From Paraburkholderia sp. LEh10 (lineage in GTDB: Bacteria > Pseudomonadota > Gammaproteobacteria > Burkholderiales > Burkholderiaceae): DNA of 52,646 nucleotides. Positions 44,090 to 52,640 of the stretch are shown piece by piece (position 1 is the first letter of the stretch; the number at the start of each line of letters is the position of its first letter). The translations under genes were made by a program, and so were the position numbers. The stretch spans positions 1 to 52,646 of the forward strand of contig NZ_JAGIPX010000056.1 in assembly GCF_017814945.1 (NCBI RefSeq). Direction: 5' to 3'. The notes beneath the pieces were generated by a model. It was not told the DNA's origin. It was given only the letters and a program-made list of their open reading frames with translations, and searched no databases.

Positions 44090-45196
44090 ATGAAAAAGAC
44101 GGATCACCTTCGCCCGGCGGGCCGTATCGGTCGCATTGGCCAGACGGCTCGCAAGCTGCTGCCCGCGCTCGTCGCGGCAGCCGCGTTCGGCGGCGCGATG
44201 TCCGCGCACGCGGCGGGCGCGGTCGTGCTGTATACGGCTGACGGCCTCGAGAATCTCTACAAGGACGTGCTGCCTGCGTTCGAGAAGCGGGAAAGCGTAA
44301 AGGTCAACATCGTGACGGCGGGCAGCGGCGAAGTCGTGAACCGCGCGACCGTCGAGAAGGACGCGCCGAAGGCCGACGTGATCGTCACGCTGCCGCCGTT
44401 CATCCAGCAGGCGGCGCAGTCGGGCCTGCTGCAGAACTACGAGAGCGTGAACTACAAGAACGTGCCCGCTATCGCGAAGGCTTCCGACGGTGCGTGGGCG
44501 ACCTTCGTGAACAACTATTTCTCGTTCGCGATCAACCCGGAAGTCGTGAAGACCCAGCCGAAGACATTCGCCGACCTGCTGCACCCCGACTACAGCGGCA
44601 AGATCGCGTACTCGAACCCGGCGACGGCGGGCGACGGCATGGCCGTGATCATCCTGACCACGTCGCTGATGGGCGAAGACAAGGCGTTCGACTACCTGAA
44701 GAAGCTGGAGCAGAGCGCCAAGTTCCACACCAAGGGCACGGGCTACCTCGACGTGCTGCTCTCGCGTAACGAAATCGCGGTCGCAAACGGCGACCTGCAG
44801 ATGGACCTCGACGACGCGGCCAACGGCGGCCTGTCGCTCAAGCCGATCTTCCTTGCAGCCGAGACGGGCGGCCAGCCGACCACGTTCCAGCTGCCGTACG
44901 CGATCGGCCTGATCAAGAACGGCCCGAATCAGCCGCAAGGCAAGAAGCTGATCGACTATCTGATGTCGGTGGAAGTGCAGTCGAAGGTGCCGGACATCTT
45001 CGGCATTCCGGGCCGCACCGACGTGCCGCTTTCCGGCAAGAACGGCGCGGCTGTCAAGCAGGCGATCGCGGGCGTCAAGCTGATCCCCGTCGACTGGAAC
45101 CAGGTGATGGCGAAGAAGGCGGAATGGACGGCCCGCTGGAAGAGCGACGTGATCGGCAATTCGGGCAAGCAACTCGAAGTCGTCAAGCCGAAATAA
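44090..45196 (+). CDS. phnS: 2-aminoethylphosphonate ABC transporter, substrate-binding protein
   Basis: The 368-residue periplasmic binding protein of the iron/putrescine-like class has a signal peptide ending near MSAHAAGA (about residue 39). The mature protein begins VVLYTADGLENLYKDVLPAFEK, with TAGSGEVVNR, DVIVTLPPFIQQA and AYSNPATAGDGMAV as ligand-pocket segments typical of PhnS. The ATG at 44090 has GGAG eight bases upstream. It is the first gene of the phnSTUV transport operon. Confidence 0.9.
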   Translation: MKKTDHLRPAGRIGRIGQTARKLLPALVAAAAFGGAMSAHAAGAVVLYTADGLENLYKDVLPAFEKRESVKVNIVTAGSGEVVNRATVEKDAPKADVIVTLPPFIQQAAQSGLLQNYESVNYKNVPAIAKASDGAWATFVNNYFSFAINPEVVKTQPKTFADLLHPDYSGKIAYSNPATAGDGMAVIILTTSLMGEDKAFDYLKKLEQSAKFHTKGTGYLDVLLSRNEIAVANGDLQMDLDDAANGGLSLKPIFLAAETGGQPTTFQLPYAIGLIKNGPNQPQGKKLIDYLMSVEVQSKVPDIFGIPGRTDVPLSGKNGAAVKQAIAGVKLIPVDWNQVMAKKAEWTARWKSDVIGNSGKQLEVVKPK

Positions 45197-45305
45197 TCAC
45201 GGCGTCTGATGGAAGTCGCGCGGCGTGACAATAGACACGCCGCGCGAGATGCATTTGGCGCGCGCGTGCGCCATTCAAAGTCACCAACGTAAGAGGATGG
45301 ACCCG

Positions 45306-46406
45306 GTGAATACTGCGACCCTTGCTGGTTCCGGCGCGCTGGACGCGACGCCGCGCGCGGATGGCGCCGCTCAGACGGAGGCGCCCGGCGGCGTGCAGAT
45401 CGAACACCTGACGGTGCGCTTCGGCGCGCGCACGGTGCTCGACGATCTGTCGCTGACGATCGAGCGCGGCGAACTGTTGACCGTGCTCGGCCGCAGCGGC
45501 TGCGGCAAGACGACGTTGCTGCGCTTCATCGCCGGTTTCATCGAGGCGGACGGCCTCGCAGGCACGCTGACGGTCGCGGGCCGCGACCTCACGCACGTGC
45601 CGCCGCACAAGCGCAATCTGGGCCTGCTGTTCCAGAGCTATGCGCTGTTCCCGCATTTGTCGGTGTTCGAGAACGTCGCGTTCGGCCTGCGCGCGCGACG
45701 CATCTCGACAAAGGAAATCGCGCGCCGCGTGGCCGATGCGTTGAAGCTCGTGCAGCTCGGCGACGCCGGCCACGTGATGCCGGCGCAACTATCGGGCGGC
45801 ATGCAGCAGCGCGTGGCGCTCGCCCGCGCGCTCGTGATCGAGCCCGACGTGCTGCTGCTCGACGAGCCGCTTTCCGCGCTCGACGCCAATCTGCGCGCGT
45901 CGGTGCGCTCGGAGCTGAAGGCGCTGCATGAGCGCCTGCCGAACCTGACCATCGTCTGCGTGACGCACGACCAGGACGACGCGCTCGTGCTGTCCGACCG
46001 CACGCTGCTGATGCGCGAAGGCCATATCGCGCAGCTCGGCACGCCGCAGGAACTGTACGACAAGCCCAACGACGCGTTCGTCGCGCGTTATCTCGGCGCG
46101 GTCAATCTGCTGCCGCCGAACGTCGCGTTTGCGCTCGGCGATGCGCGCTACGGCGAGCGCGACCGCGTCGCGTGCCTGCGTCCCGAGGCAGTGCGCATCG
46201 TGCCGCTCGGCGAAGGCCAGTTGCACGGCACGATTACATCCGTCGAGTGGTACGGCTCAGTGCTGTCCGTGCAGGTCGCGCTCGATGCGATGCCCGACGA
46301 ACCCGTGCTCGTTTCGATGCAGCGCGGCACTGGCGTGACGCCCGAAAAGGGCGTGCGGATCTCCGTGCGTTACGAGGCAGACGATGTCGTCCTTATCCAG
46401 CCCTGA
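45306..46406 (+). CDS. phnT: 2-aminoethylphosphonate ABC transporter, ATP-binding protein
   Basis: The 366-residue ATPase has Walker A GRSGCGKTT, a Q-loop in LLFQSYALFPHLSVFENV, signature LSGGMQQRVALARAL, Walker B VLLLDEPLSALD and the H-loop CVTHDQDD. A C-terminal TOBE-like regulatory domain follows (about residues 280-366). The start is placed at a GTG (45306) with AGAGG nine bases upstream; an ATG at 45297 abuts that site and is unlikely. It overlaps phnU by 23 bp. Confidence 0.93.
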   Translation: MNTATLAGSGALDATPRADGAAQTEAPGGVQIEHLTVRFGARTVLDDLSLTIERGELLTVLGRSGCGKTTLLRFIAGFIEADGLAGTLTVAGRDLTHVPPHKRNLGLLFQSYALFPHLSVFENVAFGLRARRISTKEIARRVADALKLVQLGDAGHVMPAQLSGGMQQRVALARALVIEPDVLLLDEPLSALDANLRASVRSELKALHERLPNLTIVCVTHDQDDALVLSDRTLLMREGHIAQLGTPQELYDKPNDAFVARYLGAVNLLPPNVAFALGDARYGERDRVACLRPEAVRIVPLGEGQLHGTITSVEWYGSVLSVQVALDAMPDEPVLVSMQRGTGVTPEKGVRISVRYEADDVVLIQP

Positions 46407-47301
46407 CGCGCTCGCCACTGACGCGCGCCGCGCCGCGACGGCCGCGTCGCACGCGGCGGCGAAGCGGCGGCGCGAGCGCCTGTCGCAATGGCATCTGGTG
46501 TTCCTCGCCGTGGTCGTGCTCGGCCCGCTCGTGATCTATCCGCTCGTGCGTCTCGTGCTGCTCAGCCTGACGGGCGAGCACGGTCTGAGCTTTCGCGCGT
46601 ACGCGGCGTTTTTCCGCAATCCCGAGACGAGCGGCGTGATCGGCACGACGCTGTGGATCCTGTTCCTGAGCGCGGGACTCGCGTCGATTCTCGGTGTCGC
46701 GCTCGCGTCGCTGCTGTTCTTCAAGCCGTTTCCTGGCGCGCGGCTCGTTACGCGTTTTCTCGAACTGTTCGTCGCGTTCCCGTCGTTTCTCGTGGCGTTC
46801 ACGCTGATCTTTCTATATGGCTCGCAAGGCTCCGTCAGTATCGGCCTGCAACGGCTCTTTCATCTCGAAGCGCCGCCGCTCGACTTTCTGTTCGGCATCG
46901 GCGGCGTGATTCTCGCGGAAGTGGTGTTCTACGCGCCGTTCGTCGTGCGCCCGACGCTCGCATCGTTCGCGATGCTCGACATGCGCCTGATCGAAGCCGC
47001 GCGCAGTCTCGGCGCAAACGGCTGGATGGTCGCGTTTCGCGTGATCGTGCCGCTCGCGTGGCCGGGCATCGCGGCGGGCACGATCCTGTGCTTCCTGCTG
47101 ACATTGAACGAGTTCGGCATTCTGCTCGTGCTCGGCAGTGCGCATCTGATCACGCTGCCCGTGGCGATCTACAGTTCGGCCACCGTCGATCTCGATCTGC
47201 CGACGGCCGCAGCCGGCGCGGTCGTCATGCTGGCGATGTCGCTGTCGTTGTATGCGCTGTACCGCCAGGTCAACAGGCGCAAGGTGGGAGGAGCGAAATA
47301 A
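46384..47301 (+). CDS. phnU: 2-aminoethylphosphonate ABC transporter, permease 1
   Basis: The 305-residue inner membrane permease has about six helices. The EAA coupling loop is seen in MRLIEAARSLGANGWMVAFRVIVPLA (quoted here at its ends: MRLIEAARSLG and RVIVPLA). It starts at 46384 inside the end of phnT with GAGG six bases upstream, and its stop TAA overlaps the phnV ATG by one base. It heterodimerises with PhnV. Confidence 0.92.
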   Translation: MSSLSSPDALATDARRAATAASHAAAKRRRERLSQWHLVFLAVVVLGPLVIYPLVRLVLLSLTGEHGLSFRAYAAFFRNPETSGVIGTTLWILFLSAGLASILGVALASLLFFKPFPGARLVTRFLELFVAFPSFLVAFTLIFLYGSQGSVSIGLQRLFHLEAPPLDFLFGIGGVILAEVVFYAPFVVRPTLASFAMLDMRLIEAARSLGANGWMVAFRVIVPLAWPGIAAGTILCFLLTLNEFGILLVLGSAHLITLPVAIYSSATVDLDLPTAAAGAVVMLAMSLSLYALYRQVNRRKVGGAK

Positions 47302-48161
47302 TGTCCGACGTCGATCAAACCGTGCTGCCCGCCGTGCATCATCGCGCGCGGCCTGTTCAACACGGACTCGTCACGCGCATCGCGGGCGGTCTGTTCATGG
47401 CGTTCGCCGCATTGCTGTGCTTCTGGCTCTTCGTGCTGCCTGTGATCGTCGTCGCGCTGTCGAGTGTCGCCGCGCACTGGTCGGGCACGATCCTGCCCGA
47501 CGGCTTCAGCATGCGCTGGTTCGAGCGCCTCGGCGGCAGTGATTTCGACGCGCTGATGACCAGTCTGCAGATCGGCTTCGGCGTCGCGATTCTCGGCACG
47601 GTGCTCGGCCTGTGGCTGGCGCTCGCGCTCGAAGGGCGCGACCGGCGGGGCATCGGTGCGCTCGTCGATACGATCGCGATGGTGCCCAACGGCGTGCCGA
47701 GCGTCGTGCTCGGTCTCGCCGTGCTGATCGCGTATCACAAGAAGCCGCTCGATCTGTCGAGTTCGGCGGCCATTGTCGTGTTCGTGCAGTTGGCGCTCGT
47801 GTTGCCGTTCTGCTATCGCTGCGCGGCGGCCGCGCTGCGGCCCGAGCTGACCGTGTTGCGCGAAGCGGCCGCGAGCCTCGGCGCGCCGCCGTCGACGGTG
47901 CTGCGCCGTGTCGTGCTGCCGCAACTCGTGCCCGCGATCCGCGCGTCCCTCGCGCTGGGCTTCGCGCTGTCGCTCGGCGAACTGGGCGCGACGCTCACCG
48001 TCTATCCGCCCGGTTTCGCGACGGTGCCGATCGTGGTCGTCGGCCAGGTCGAGCGCGGCTACTATCTGCCCGCGTCCGCGCTGTCTCTCATTCTGCTGCT
48101 CGCGTCGCTTGCCTCGCTGCTTCTGATTGCTGCCCGCGTGCCGCGCCGCCGCGTGGATTGA
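47301..48161 (+). CDS. phnV: 2-aminoethylphosphonate ABC transporter, permease 2
   Basis: The 286-residue permease has about six helices. Its EAA loop is LREAAASLGAPPSTVLRRVV and is followed by LPQLVPAIRASLALGFALSL. The start overlaps the phnU stop (TAATG), with GGAGGAG upstream, so translation is coupled. A GC-rich hairpin follows 28 bp after the stop. Confidence 0.92.
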   Translation: MSDVDQTVLPAVHHRARPVQHGLVTRIAGGLFMAFAALLCFWLFVLPVIVVALSSVAAHWSGTILPDGFSMRWFERLGGSDFDALMTSLQIGFGVAILGTVLGLWLALALEGRDRRGIGALVDTIAMVPNGVPSVVLGLAVLIAYHKKPLDLSSSAAIVVFVQLALVLPFCYRCAAAALRPELTVLREAAASLGAPPSTVLRRVVLPQLVPAIRASLALGFALSLGELGATLTVYPPGFATVPIVVVGQVERGYYLPASALSLILLLASLASLLLIAARVPRRRVD

Positions 48162-48188
48162 GCAACGACGTTTCCTGATTTTCCCCGA

Positions 48189-48210
48189 GGCGTGCCTGTG
48201 CCGGCACGCC
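48189..48210 (+). terminator. GC-rich hairpin after phnSTUV
   Basis: GGCGTGCC (48189-48196) and GGCACGCC (48203-48210) form a perfect 8-bp stem with a 6-base loop. It lies between the phnV stop and the phnR start. There is no T-run, so it is more likely a 3' processing or partial termination element that separates transporter expression from phnR-phnA-phnY. Confidence 0.45.
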
Positions 48211-48233
48211 GCACCTGACGGCCGCATCTCGAT

Positions 48234-48995
48234 GTGGCAAAAAATGTCGAAATGACCGAAAATATGGAAATTGGGCCAAATGACCGGATCGACGTGGTGA
48301 GGCGGCACTCGCTGACGGCGCTGGTGCGCGACGAGATCGAGCGCAATATCGTCGACGGCATGCTGGCGCCGGGCGACAAGCTCAACGAAGCCGAATGGGC
48401 CGCGCGTCTGCAAGTGTCACGCGGTCCCGTGCGCGAGGCGTTTAGGGCGCTGGAGCAGGCGGGGCTCGTGCGTAATGAGAAAAACCGCGGCGTGTTCGTG
48501 CGGACGGTTTCGCTGGACGAGGCCGATGAAATCTATGCGGTGCGCGCGGTGCTCGAAGAGGCGGCGTGCCGGATGCTGGCGACGCGTATCGACGCCGCCC
48601 AGCTTGCCGCGCTGCGCGCGCATGTCGATGCGATGCGCGCCGCGCGCGATGCGGGCGACCACGGCGCGTACGCGCGAGCGAATGTGGCGTTTCACGATGC
48701 GATTGTGGCGTCGGCGGGCAACGGCAAGCTGTATGAGACGTATAGCCGGCTGGTGGGCGAGTTGAGTCTGTTCCGGCGCACAGCGCTCAGCGTGCGGGCC
48801 GACGCGATGGAGCGTTCGCTCGCCGAGCACCGCGCGATCCTGTCGGCGCTCGCGGCGCGCGATGCGGACGAAGCCGCGCGGCAGATGCTCGCGCATGTGG
48901 ACGGCGGCAGGCAGCGCGTGCACGAGGCCGGCGAGCCGCGCGCGCCGAACCAGACGGACGATGGCGATGACGCCCTGAGCGCGCGCCTCGCCTGA
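48234..48995 (+). CDS. phnR: GntR/FadR-family regulator of phosphonate use
   Basis: The protein is up to 253 residues, with a GntR winged helix (LTALVRDEIERNIVDGMLAPG through LQVSRGPVREAFRALEQAGLV) and a helical FCD effector domain with metal-ligand candidates Asp/His (ARANVAFHDAIV, LAEHRAIL). It matches the Burkholderia phosphonate-associated GntR group. The start is uncertain: the GTG at 48234, ATGs at 48252 and 48264 and a GTG at 48294 are all in frame with weak sites. The first 50 bp are AT-rich with a repeated AAATGACCG, so they may be operator rather than coding. It lies between the transporter and phnA, 44 bp upstream of the latter. Confidence 0.85.
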   Translation: MAKNVEMTENMEIGPNDRIDVVRRHSLTALVRDEIERNIVDGMLAPGDKLNEAEWAARLQVSRGPVREAFRALEQAGLVRNEKNRGVFVRTVSLDEADEIYAVRAVLEEAACRMLATRIDAAQLAALRAHVDAMRAARDAGDHGAYARANVAFHDAIVASAGNGKLYETYSRLVGELSLFRRTALSVRADAMERSLAEHRAILSALAARDADEAARQMLAHVDGGRQRVHEAGEPRAPNQTDDGDDALSARLA

Positions 48996-49038
48996 ACGAA
49001 TCAAGAACACGCGTCGGCGACGCGTAGGGAAGAGAACG

Positions 49039-50298
49039 ATGGCAATCCGATCCGAACGAAGTGTTGAAGTGAATGGCCGCAGCTACCGGCTGCCCGTGAA
49101 GCCGACGGTGGTGGTATGCGTCGACGGCTGCGAGTACGACTATCTGGAAGCGGCGGTGACGGCGGGCGTGGCGCCGTTTATCGGCAAGATGCTGCGTGAC
49201 GGCGCGGCATTTCGCGGCGACTGCGTGATTCCGTCGTTCACGAACCCGAACAACCTGTCGATCGTGTGCGGCGTGCCGCCGTCCGTGCATGGCATCTGCG
49301 GCAACTACTTCTGGGACCCGCAGGCCAACGACGGCAAGGGCGCCGAAGTGATGATGAACGATCCCGCCTATCTGCGCGCGCCGACGTTGCTCGCGGCTGC
49401 CGCCGACGCGGGCGCGGCCGTCGCCGTCGTCACGGCCAAGGACAAGCTGCGCCGCCTGCTCGGCAACAAGATGAAGGGCATCTGCTTCTCGGCGGAAAAG
49501 GCCGACAAGGCAACGCTCGAAGAGAACGGCATCGACGGCGTGCTCGATCTGGTCGGTCTGCCGTTGCCCGATGTGTACAGCGCGGGTCTGTCCGAGTTCG
49601 TGTTCGCGGCGGGCGTGCGGCTCGCGCAGACGCGCGAGCTCGATCTGATGTACCTGTCGACCACCGACTACATCCAGCACAAGTGGGCGCCCGGCACGGA
49701 AGGCGCGAACGCGTTCTACGCGATGATGGACGGCTACCTTGCGCAGCTGGACGCGCTCGGCTGGGTGATCGGTCTCACCGCCGACCACGGCATGAACGCG
49801 AAGCATGATCCGCAGACGGGCGAGCCGAACGTGATCTATTTGCAGGACGTGATGGACGAATGGCTCGGCGCGCGCGCCGCACGCGTCATCCTGCCGATCA
49901 CCGATCCGTATGTCGTGCATCACGGCGCGCTCGGCTCGTTCGCGACGATCTATCTGCCGCGCGACGCGAATGCACGCCAGGTGATCGAGCGCCTTGGCGG
50001 CCTCGACGATATCGAGGTCGTGCTCGACAACAAGACGGCCTGCGAGCGCTTCGAATTGCCGAACGACCGTGTCGGCGACATCGTTGTCGTCAGCAGGAAG
50101 AACACGGCGCTCGGCACGCGCCGCGATGAACATGACCTCTCCGGCCTGACGGTGCCGCTGCGTTCGCACGGTGGTCTATCGGAGCAGGAAGTGCCGTTGA
50201 TCTTCAACGGGCGCATCGACGAAGCACGCGTCGCGGGCAAGCGACTGCGCAATTTCGATGTGTTCGACATCGCGCTCAACCATCTGGCGGCATCATGA
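49039..50298 (+). CDS. phnA: Phosphonoacetate hydrolase
   Basis: This 419-residue alkaline-phosphatase-superfamily enzyme cleaves phosphonoacetate to acetate and phosphate using two metal ions. Metal ligands and nucleophile match the Sinorhizobium enzyme closely: D29 (CVDGCE), nucleophile T68 (PSFTNPNN), D210 and H214 (TTDYIQHK), D249-H250 (TADHGM) and H377 (RSHGG). The ATG follows a GGGAAGAG purine tract. Its stop overlaps the phnY start (ATGA), so the last two pathway steps are translationally coupled. This PhnA is unrelated to E. coli PhnA/YjdM. Confidence 0.95.
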   Translation: MAIRSERSVEVNGRSYRLPVKPTVVVCVDGCEYDYLEAAVTAGVAPFIGKMLRDGAAFRGDCVIPSFTNPNNLSIVCGVPPSVHGICGNYFWDPQANDGKGAEVMMNDPAYLRAPTLLAAAADAGAAVAVVTAKDKLRRLLGNKMKGICFSAEKADKATLEENGIDGVLDLVGLPLPDVYSAGLSEFVFAAGVRLAQTRELDLMYLSTTDYIQHKWAPGTEGANAFYAMMDGYLAQLDALGWVIGLTADHGMNAKHDPQTGEPNVIYLQDVMDEWLGARAARVILPITDPYVVHHGALGSFATIYLPRDANARQVIERLGGLDDIEVVLDNKTACERFELPNDRVGDIVVVSRKNTALGTRRDEHDLSGLTVPLRSHGGLSEQEVPLIFNGRIDEARVAGKRLRNFDVFDIALNHLAAS

Positions 50299-51752
50299 AC
50301 GCAATCTTGCAGTCCAACGATCATCCCGCGTTTCGCGCGGAAGCGCTGCGCCTGAAGGGCGAGCGCGCAGCGCGCCCGCGGACGCTCGATGTGTTCGATC
50401 CGTACACGGGCATGCGCGTCGGCACGGTGCCGAAGGCGAGCGTCGACGATGTGCGTACCGCGTTCGACTATGGGGCCGCGTATTGCGCGAGGCTCTCCCG
50501 CTATGAACGCTCGCAGATTCTCGAGCGCGCGGGCATGCTGTTGCGTGAACGGCTCGAAGAGGCATCCGATCTGATTTCGCTCGAAGCCGGCTTGTCGAAG
50601 CAGGACTCGCGCTATGAGATCGGACGTGTCGCCGACGTGCTGAAGTTCGCGTCGATGGAAGCGTTGCGCGACGACGGTCAGAGCTTCTCGTGCGATCTGA
50701 CGCCGCATGGCAAGAAGCGCCGCGTGTTCACGCAGCGCGATCCGCTTGCTGGCGTGATCGTCGCGATCACGCCGTTCAATCACCCGATGAACCAGGTCGC
50801 GCACAAGATCGCGCCCGCTATCGCGACGAACAATCGCGTGATTCTGAAGCCGTCGGAAAAGGTGCCGCTGTCGGCGTTTTATTTCGCTGATCTTCTTTAC
50901 GAAGCGGGCCTTCCCGCGCCGATGCTGCAAGTGCTGACGGGCGACCCGCGCGAAATCGCCGACGAACTCATCACGAATCCGCTCGCCGAACTCGTGACGT
51001 TCACGGGCGGCGTGGCGATCGGCAAGCATATCGCTGAGCGCGCGGGCTATCGTCGTGTGGTGCTGGAGCTCGGCGGCAACGATCCGCTGATCGTGCTCGA
51101 AGACGCGGATCTCGAACGCGCGGCGGCGTTGGCCGTGCAGGGCTCGTACAAGAACTCCGGTCAGCGATGCACGGCCGTCAAGCGGATGATCGTGCAAACG
51201 AGCATTGCTGCCCGCTTCACGGAACTGGTGGTCGAGAAGACGCGCGAATGGACATATGGCGATCCGTTCGATGCGTCGAACCGGATGGGCACGGTGATCG
51301 ACGAGGACGCGGCGCGTCTTTTCGAAGCGCGCGTGAATGAAGCGGTCGCGCAGGGCGCGCGCCTGTTGACGGGAAACCGGCGTGAGGGCGCGCTGTATTC
51401 GCCGACGGTCGTCGATCGGGTTGAGCCGTCGATGACGCTGATCCGCGAGGAAACCTTCGGCCCCGTCTCGCCGATCATCACGTTCGACACCATCGACGAC
51501 GCGATCCGCATCAGCAACGGTACGCCGTTTGGTCTGTCGTGCGGCCTGTGCACGAACCGGCAGGACGCGATGACGCGCTTCATCAACGAGCTGCGCGTTG
51601 GCACGGTGAACGTGTGGGAAGTGCCCGGTTATCGCGTGGAGCTGACGCCGTTCGGCGGCATCAAGGATTCGGGTCTCGGCTACAAGGAAGGCGTGCAGGA
51701 AGCGATGAAGAGCTTTACGAATCTCAAGACCTTTTCTCTTCCGTGGGAATGA
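50295..51752 (+). CDS. phnY: Phosphonoacetaldehyde dehydrogenase
   Basis: This 485-residue aldehyde dehydrogenase oxidises phosphonoacetaldehyde to phosphonoacetate with NAD+. The general base is E258 in LELGGNDP and the catalytic Cys is C292 in NSGQRCTA. The cofactor site includes ITPFNHPMNQVAHK and KPSEKVPLSA, and the C-terminal VNVWEVPGYRVELTPFGGIK belongs to the phosphonate subgroup. It overlaps phnA by four bases. The HD-domain oxygenase starts four bases after its stop. Confidence 0.95.
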   Translation: MNAILQSNDHPAFRAEALRLKGERAARPRTLDVFDPYTGMRVGTVPKASVDDVRTAFDYGAAYCARLSRYERSQILERAGMLLRERLEEASDLISLEAGLSKQDSRYEIGRVADVLKFASMEALRDDGQSFSCDLTPHGKKRRVFTQRDPLAGVIVAITPFNHPMNQVAHKIAPAIATNNRVILKPSEKVPLSAFYFADLLYEAGLPAPMLQVLTGDPREIADELITNPLAELVTFTGGVAIGKHIAERAGYRRVVLELGGNDPLIVLEDADLERAAALAVQGSYKNSGQRCTAVKRMIVQTSIAARFTELVVEKTREWTYGDPFDASNRMGTVIDEDAARLFEARVNEAVAQGARLLTGNRREGALYSPTVVDRVEPSMTLIREETFGPVSPIITFDTIDDAIRISNGTPFGLSCGLCTNRQDAMTRFINELRVGTVNVWEVPGYRVELTPFGGIKDSGLGYKEGVQEAMKSFTNLKTFSLPWE

Positions 51753-51756
51753 TGTT

Positions 51757-52320
51757 GTGGCACTGAGTCTGGACGACATTCGCGGACTGTTCGAGGCGCA
51801 CGGCCAACTTGCCTATAGCGGCGAGCCGGTGACGCAGCTCGAACATGCTCTGCAAAGCGGCGCACTGGCCGAAGCGGACGGCGCAACCGACGAGTTGATC
51901 GCGGCGGCGTTCCTGCACGACCTCGGACATCTGCTGAACCGGCAGGGCGAGACGCCGACCGAGCGTGGTATCGACGATCTTCATCAATATTTCGCGTTGC
52001 CGTTTCTACGGCCGGTGCTGCCCGAAGCGGTGCTCGAGCCGATCCGTCTGCATGTCGACGCAAAGCGCTGTCTGTGCGCAATCGATGCGGCGTACTTTGG
52101 GAAGTTGTCGGCGGATTCCGTGCGCAGTCTGGAACTGCAGGGCGGCATCTTCAGCGACGACGAGGCGAAGGCGTTCTTGCAAAAGGCGTATGCGGAAGAT
52201 GCGCTGCGTTTGCGTCGCTGGGACGATCTTGCGAAGGAGGCGAATCGCCCGACGCCTGATCTCGACCATTATCTGAATGTCGTATCGCGCGTGATGGAGA
52301 GGCATGCAGTTGCTTCTTGA
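51757..52320 (+). CDS. PhnZ-like HD-domain mixed-valence di-iron oxygenase
   Basis: This 187-residue cytoplasmic protein belongs to the phosphonate-operon HD family. PhnZ's iron ligands H34, H58, D59, H80, H104 and D161 have counterparts at H30, H54, D55, H76, H99 and D156. The gating pair Y24/E27 corresponds to Y20/E23, and phosphonate contacts H62 and K108 to H58 and K103. PhnZ oxidatively cleaves 1-hydroxy-2-aminoethylphosphonate to glycine and phosphate. The usual hydroxylase PhnY* (2-oxoglutarate type) is not in the window. Translation starts at a GTG (51757) four bases after phnY, so it is in the same operon. Activity is inferred; the related TmpB-type substrate is an alternative. Confidence 0.9.
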   Translation: MALSLDDIRGLFEAHGQLAYSGEPVTQLEHALQSGALAEADGATDELIAAAFLHDLGHLLNRQGETPTERGIDDLHQYFALPFLRPVLPEAVLEPIRLHVDAKRCLCAIDAAYFGKLSADSVRSLELQGGIFSDDEAKAFLQKAYAEDALRLRRWDDLAKEANRPTPDLDHYLNVVSRVMERHAVAS

Positions 52321-52394
52321 CGCATGTCTATATGTGGCCTTGACTGTGATAGCCGGCTTGTATGTCATGCGCGTTACGGATATCAAAAAACCGC

Positions 52395-52423
52395 TTGCAA
52401 GCGCTGAGGCAAGTGTCTAGAAT
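52395..52423 (+). promoter_or_regulatory. Upstream rRNA operon promoter (P1-like)
   Basis: TTGCAA (52395-52400) and TAGAAT (52418-52423) are separated by exactly 17 bp. An A-tract (52385-52390) and AT-rich sequence precede it, as in UP elements of ribosomal promoters. It lies 75 bp after the HD oxygenase stop and 142 bp upstream of the second promoter. Confidence 0.65.
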
Positions 52424-52536
52424 TCCCGTCTTTCGCGCTGCGGCCAACGCGGCGCGAGGGAAACGAGGAAGGCGGGAAAGCCAGCAGTGACAGGGTTTTT
52501 CAGCGAAGTCGGCGGGTTGGGAAGTAAAAAAACCTG

Positions 52537-52565
52537 TTGACGAAATCCAGAAGGTTCTTCATAAT
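52537..52565 (+). promoter_or_regulatory. rRNA operon promoter proximal to 16S (P2-like)
   Basis: TTGACG (52537-52542) and CATAAT (52560-52565) are 17 bp apart, with an A-run (52524-52531, mostly A) just upstream of the -35. This sequence, followed by CTCCTTTCTCTGCTGCTGAC, is what I recognise as the leader start of Burkholderia-type rRNA operons. The 16S gene itself must begin beyond the right edge. Confidence 0.85.
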
Positions 52566-52620
52566 CTCCTTTCTCTGCTGCTGACGCAGCAACGCGGTGA
52601 AAGCAAGGCGCTTCCTGCGA

Positions 52621-52640
52621 ATGTTCTTTAAAAATCAACA
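52621..52640 (+). promoter_or_regulatory. boxA-like rRNA antitermination element
   Basis: The sequence ATGTTCTTTAAAAATCAACA closely parallels the E. coli rrn leader boxA region (TGCTCTTTAACA). It would recruit NusB/NusE for antitermination. It is the last recognisable element before the window ends. Confidence 0.8.

Noticed and set aside
49039..50298. Assignment to the E. coli PhnA/YjdM zinc-ribbon family by name
   Set aside because: The sequence is an alkaline-phosphatase-fold phosphonoacetate hydrolase, an unrelated protein with the same symbol.
52340..52366. TTGACT followed by TATGTC as a third rRNA promoter
   Set aside because: The spacing is 15 bp and the -10 match is poor, weaker than the two 17-bp-spaced promoters downstream.
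52417..52638. Minus-strand frame over the rRNA promoters
   Set aside because: It overlaps two well-formed promoters and the boxA-like element, so coding is very unlikely.
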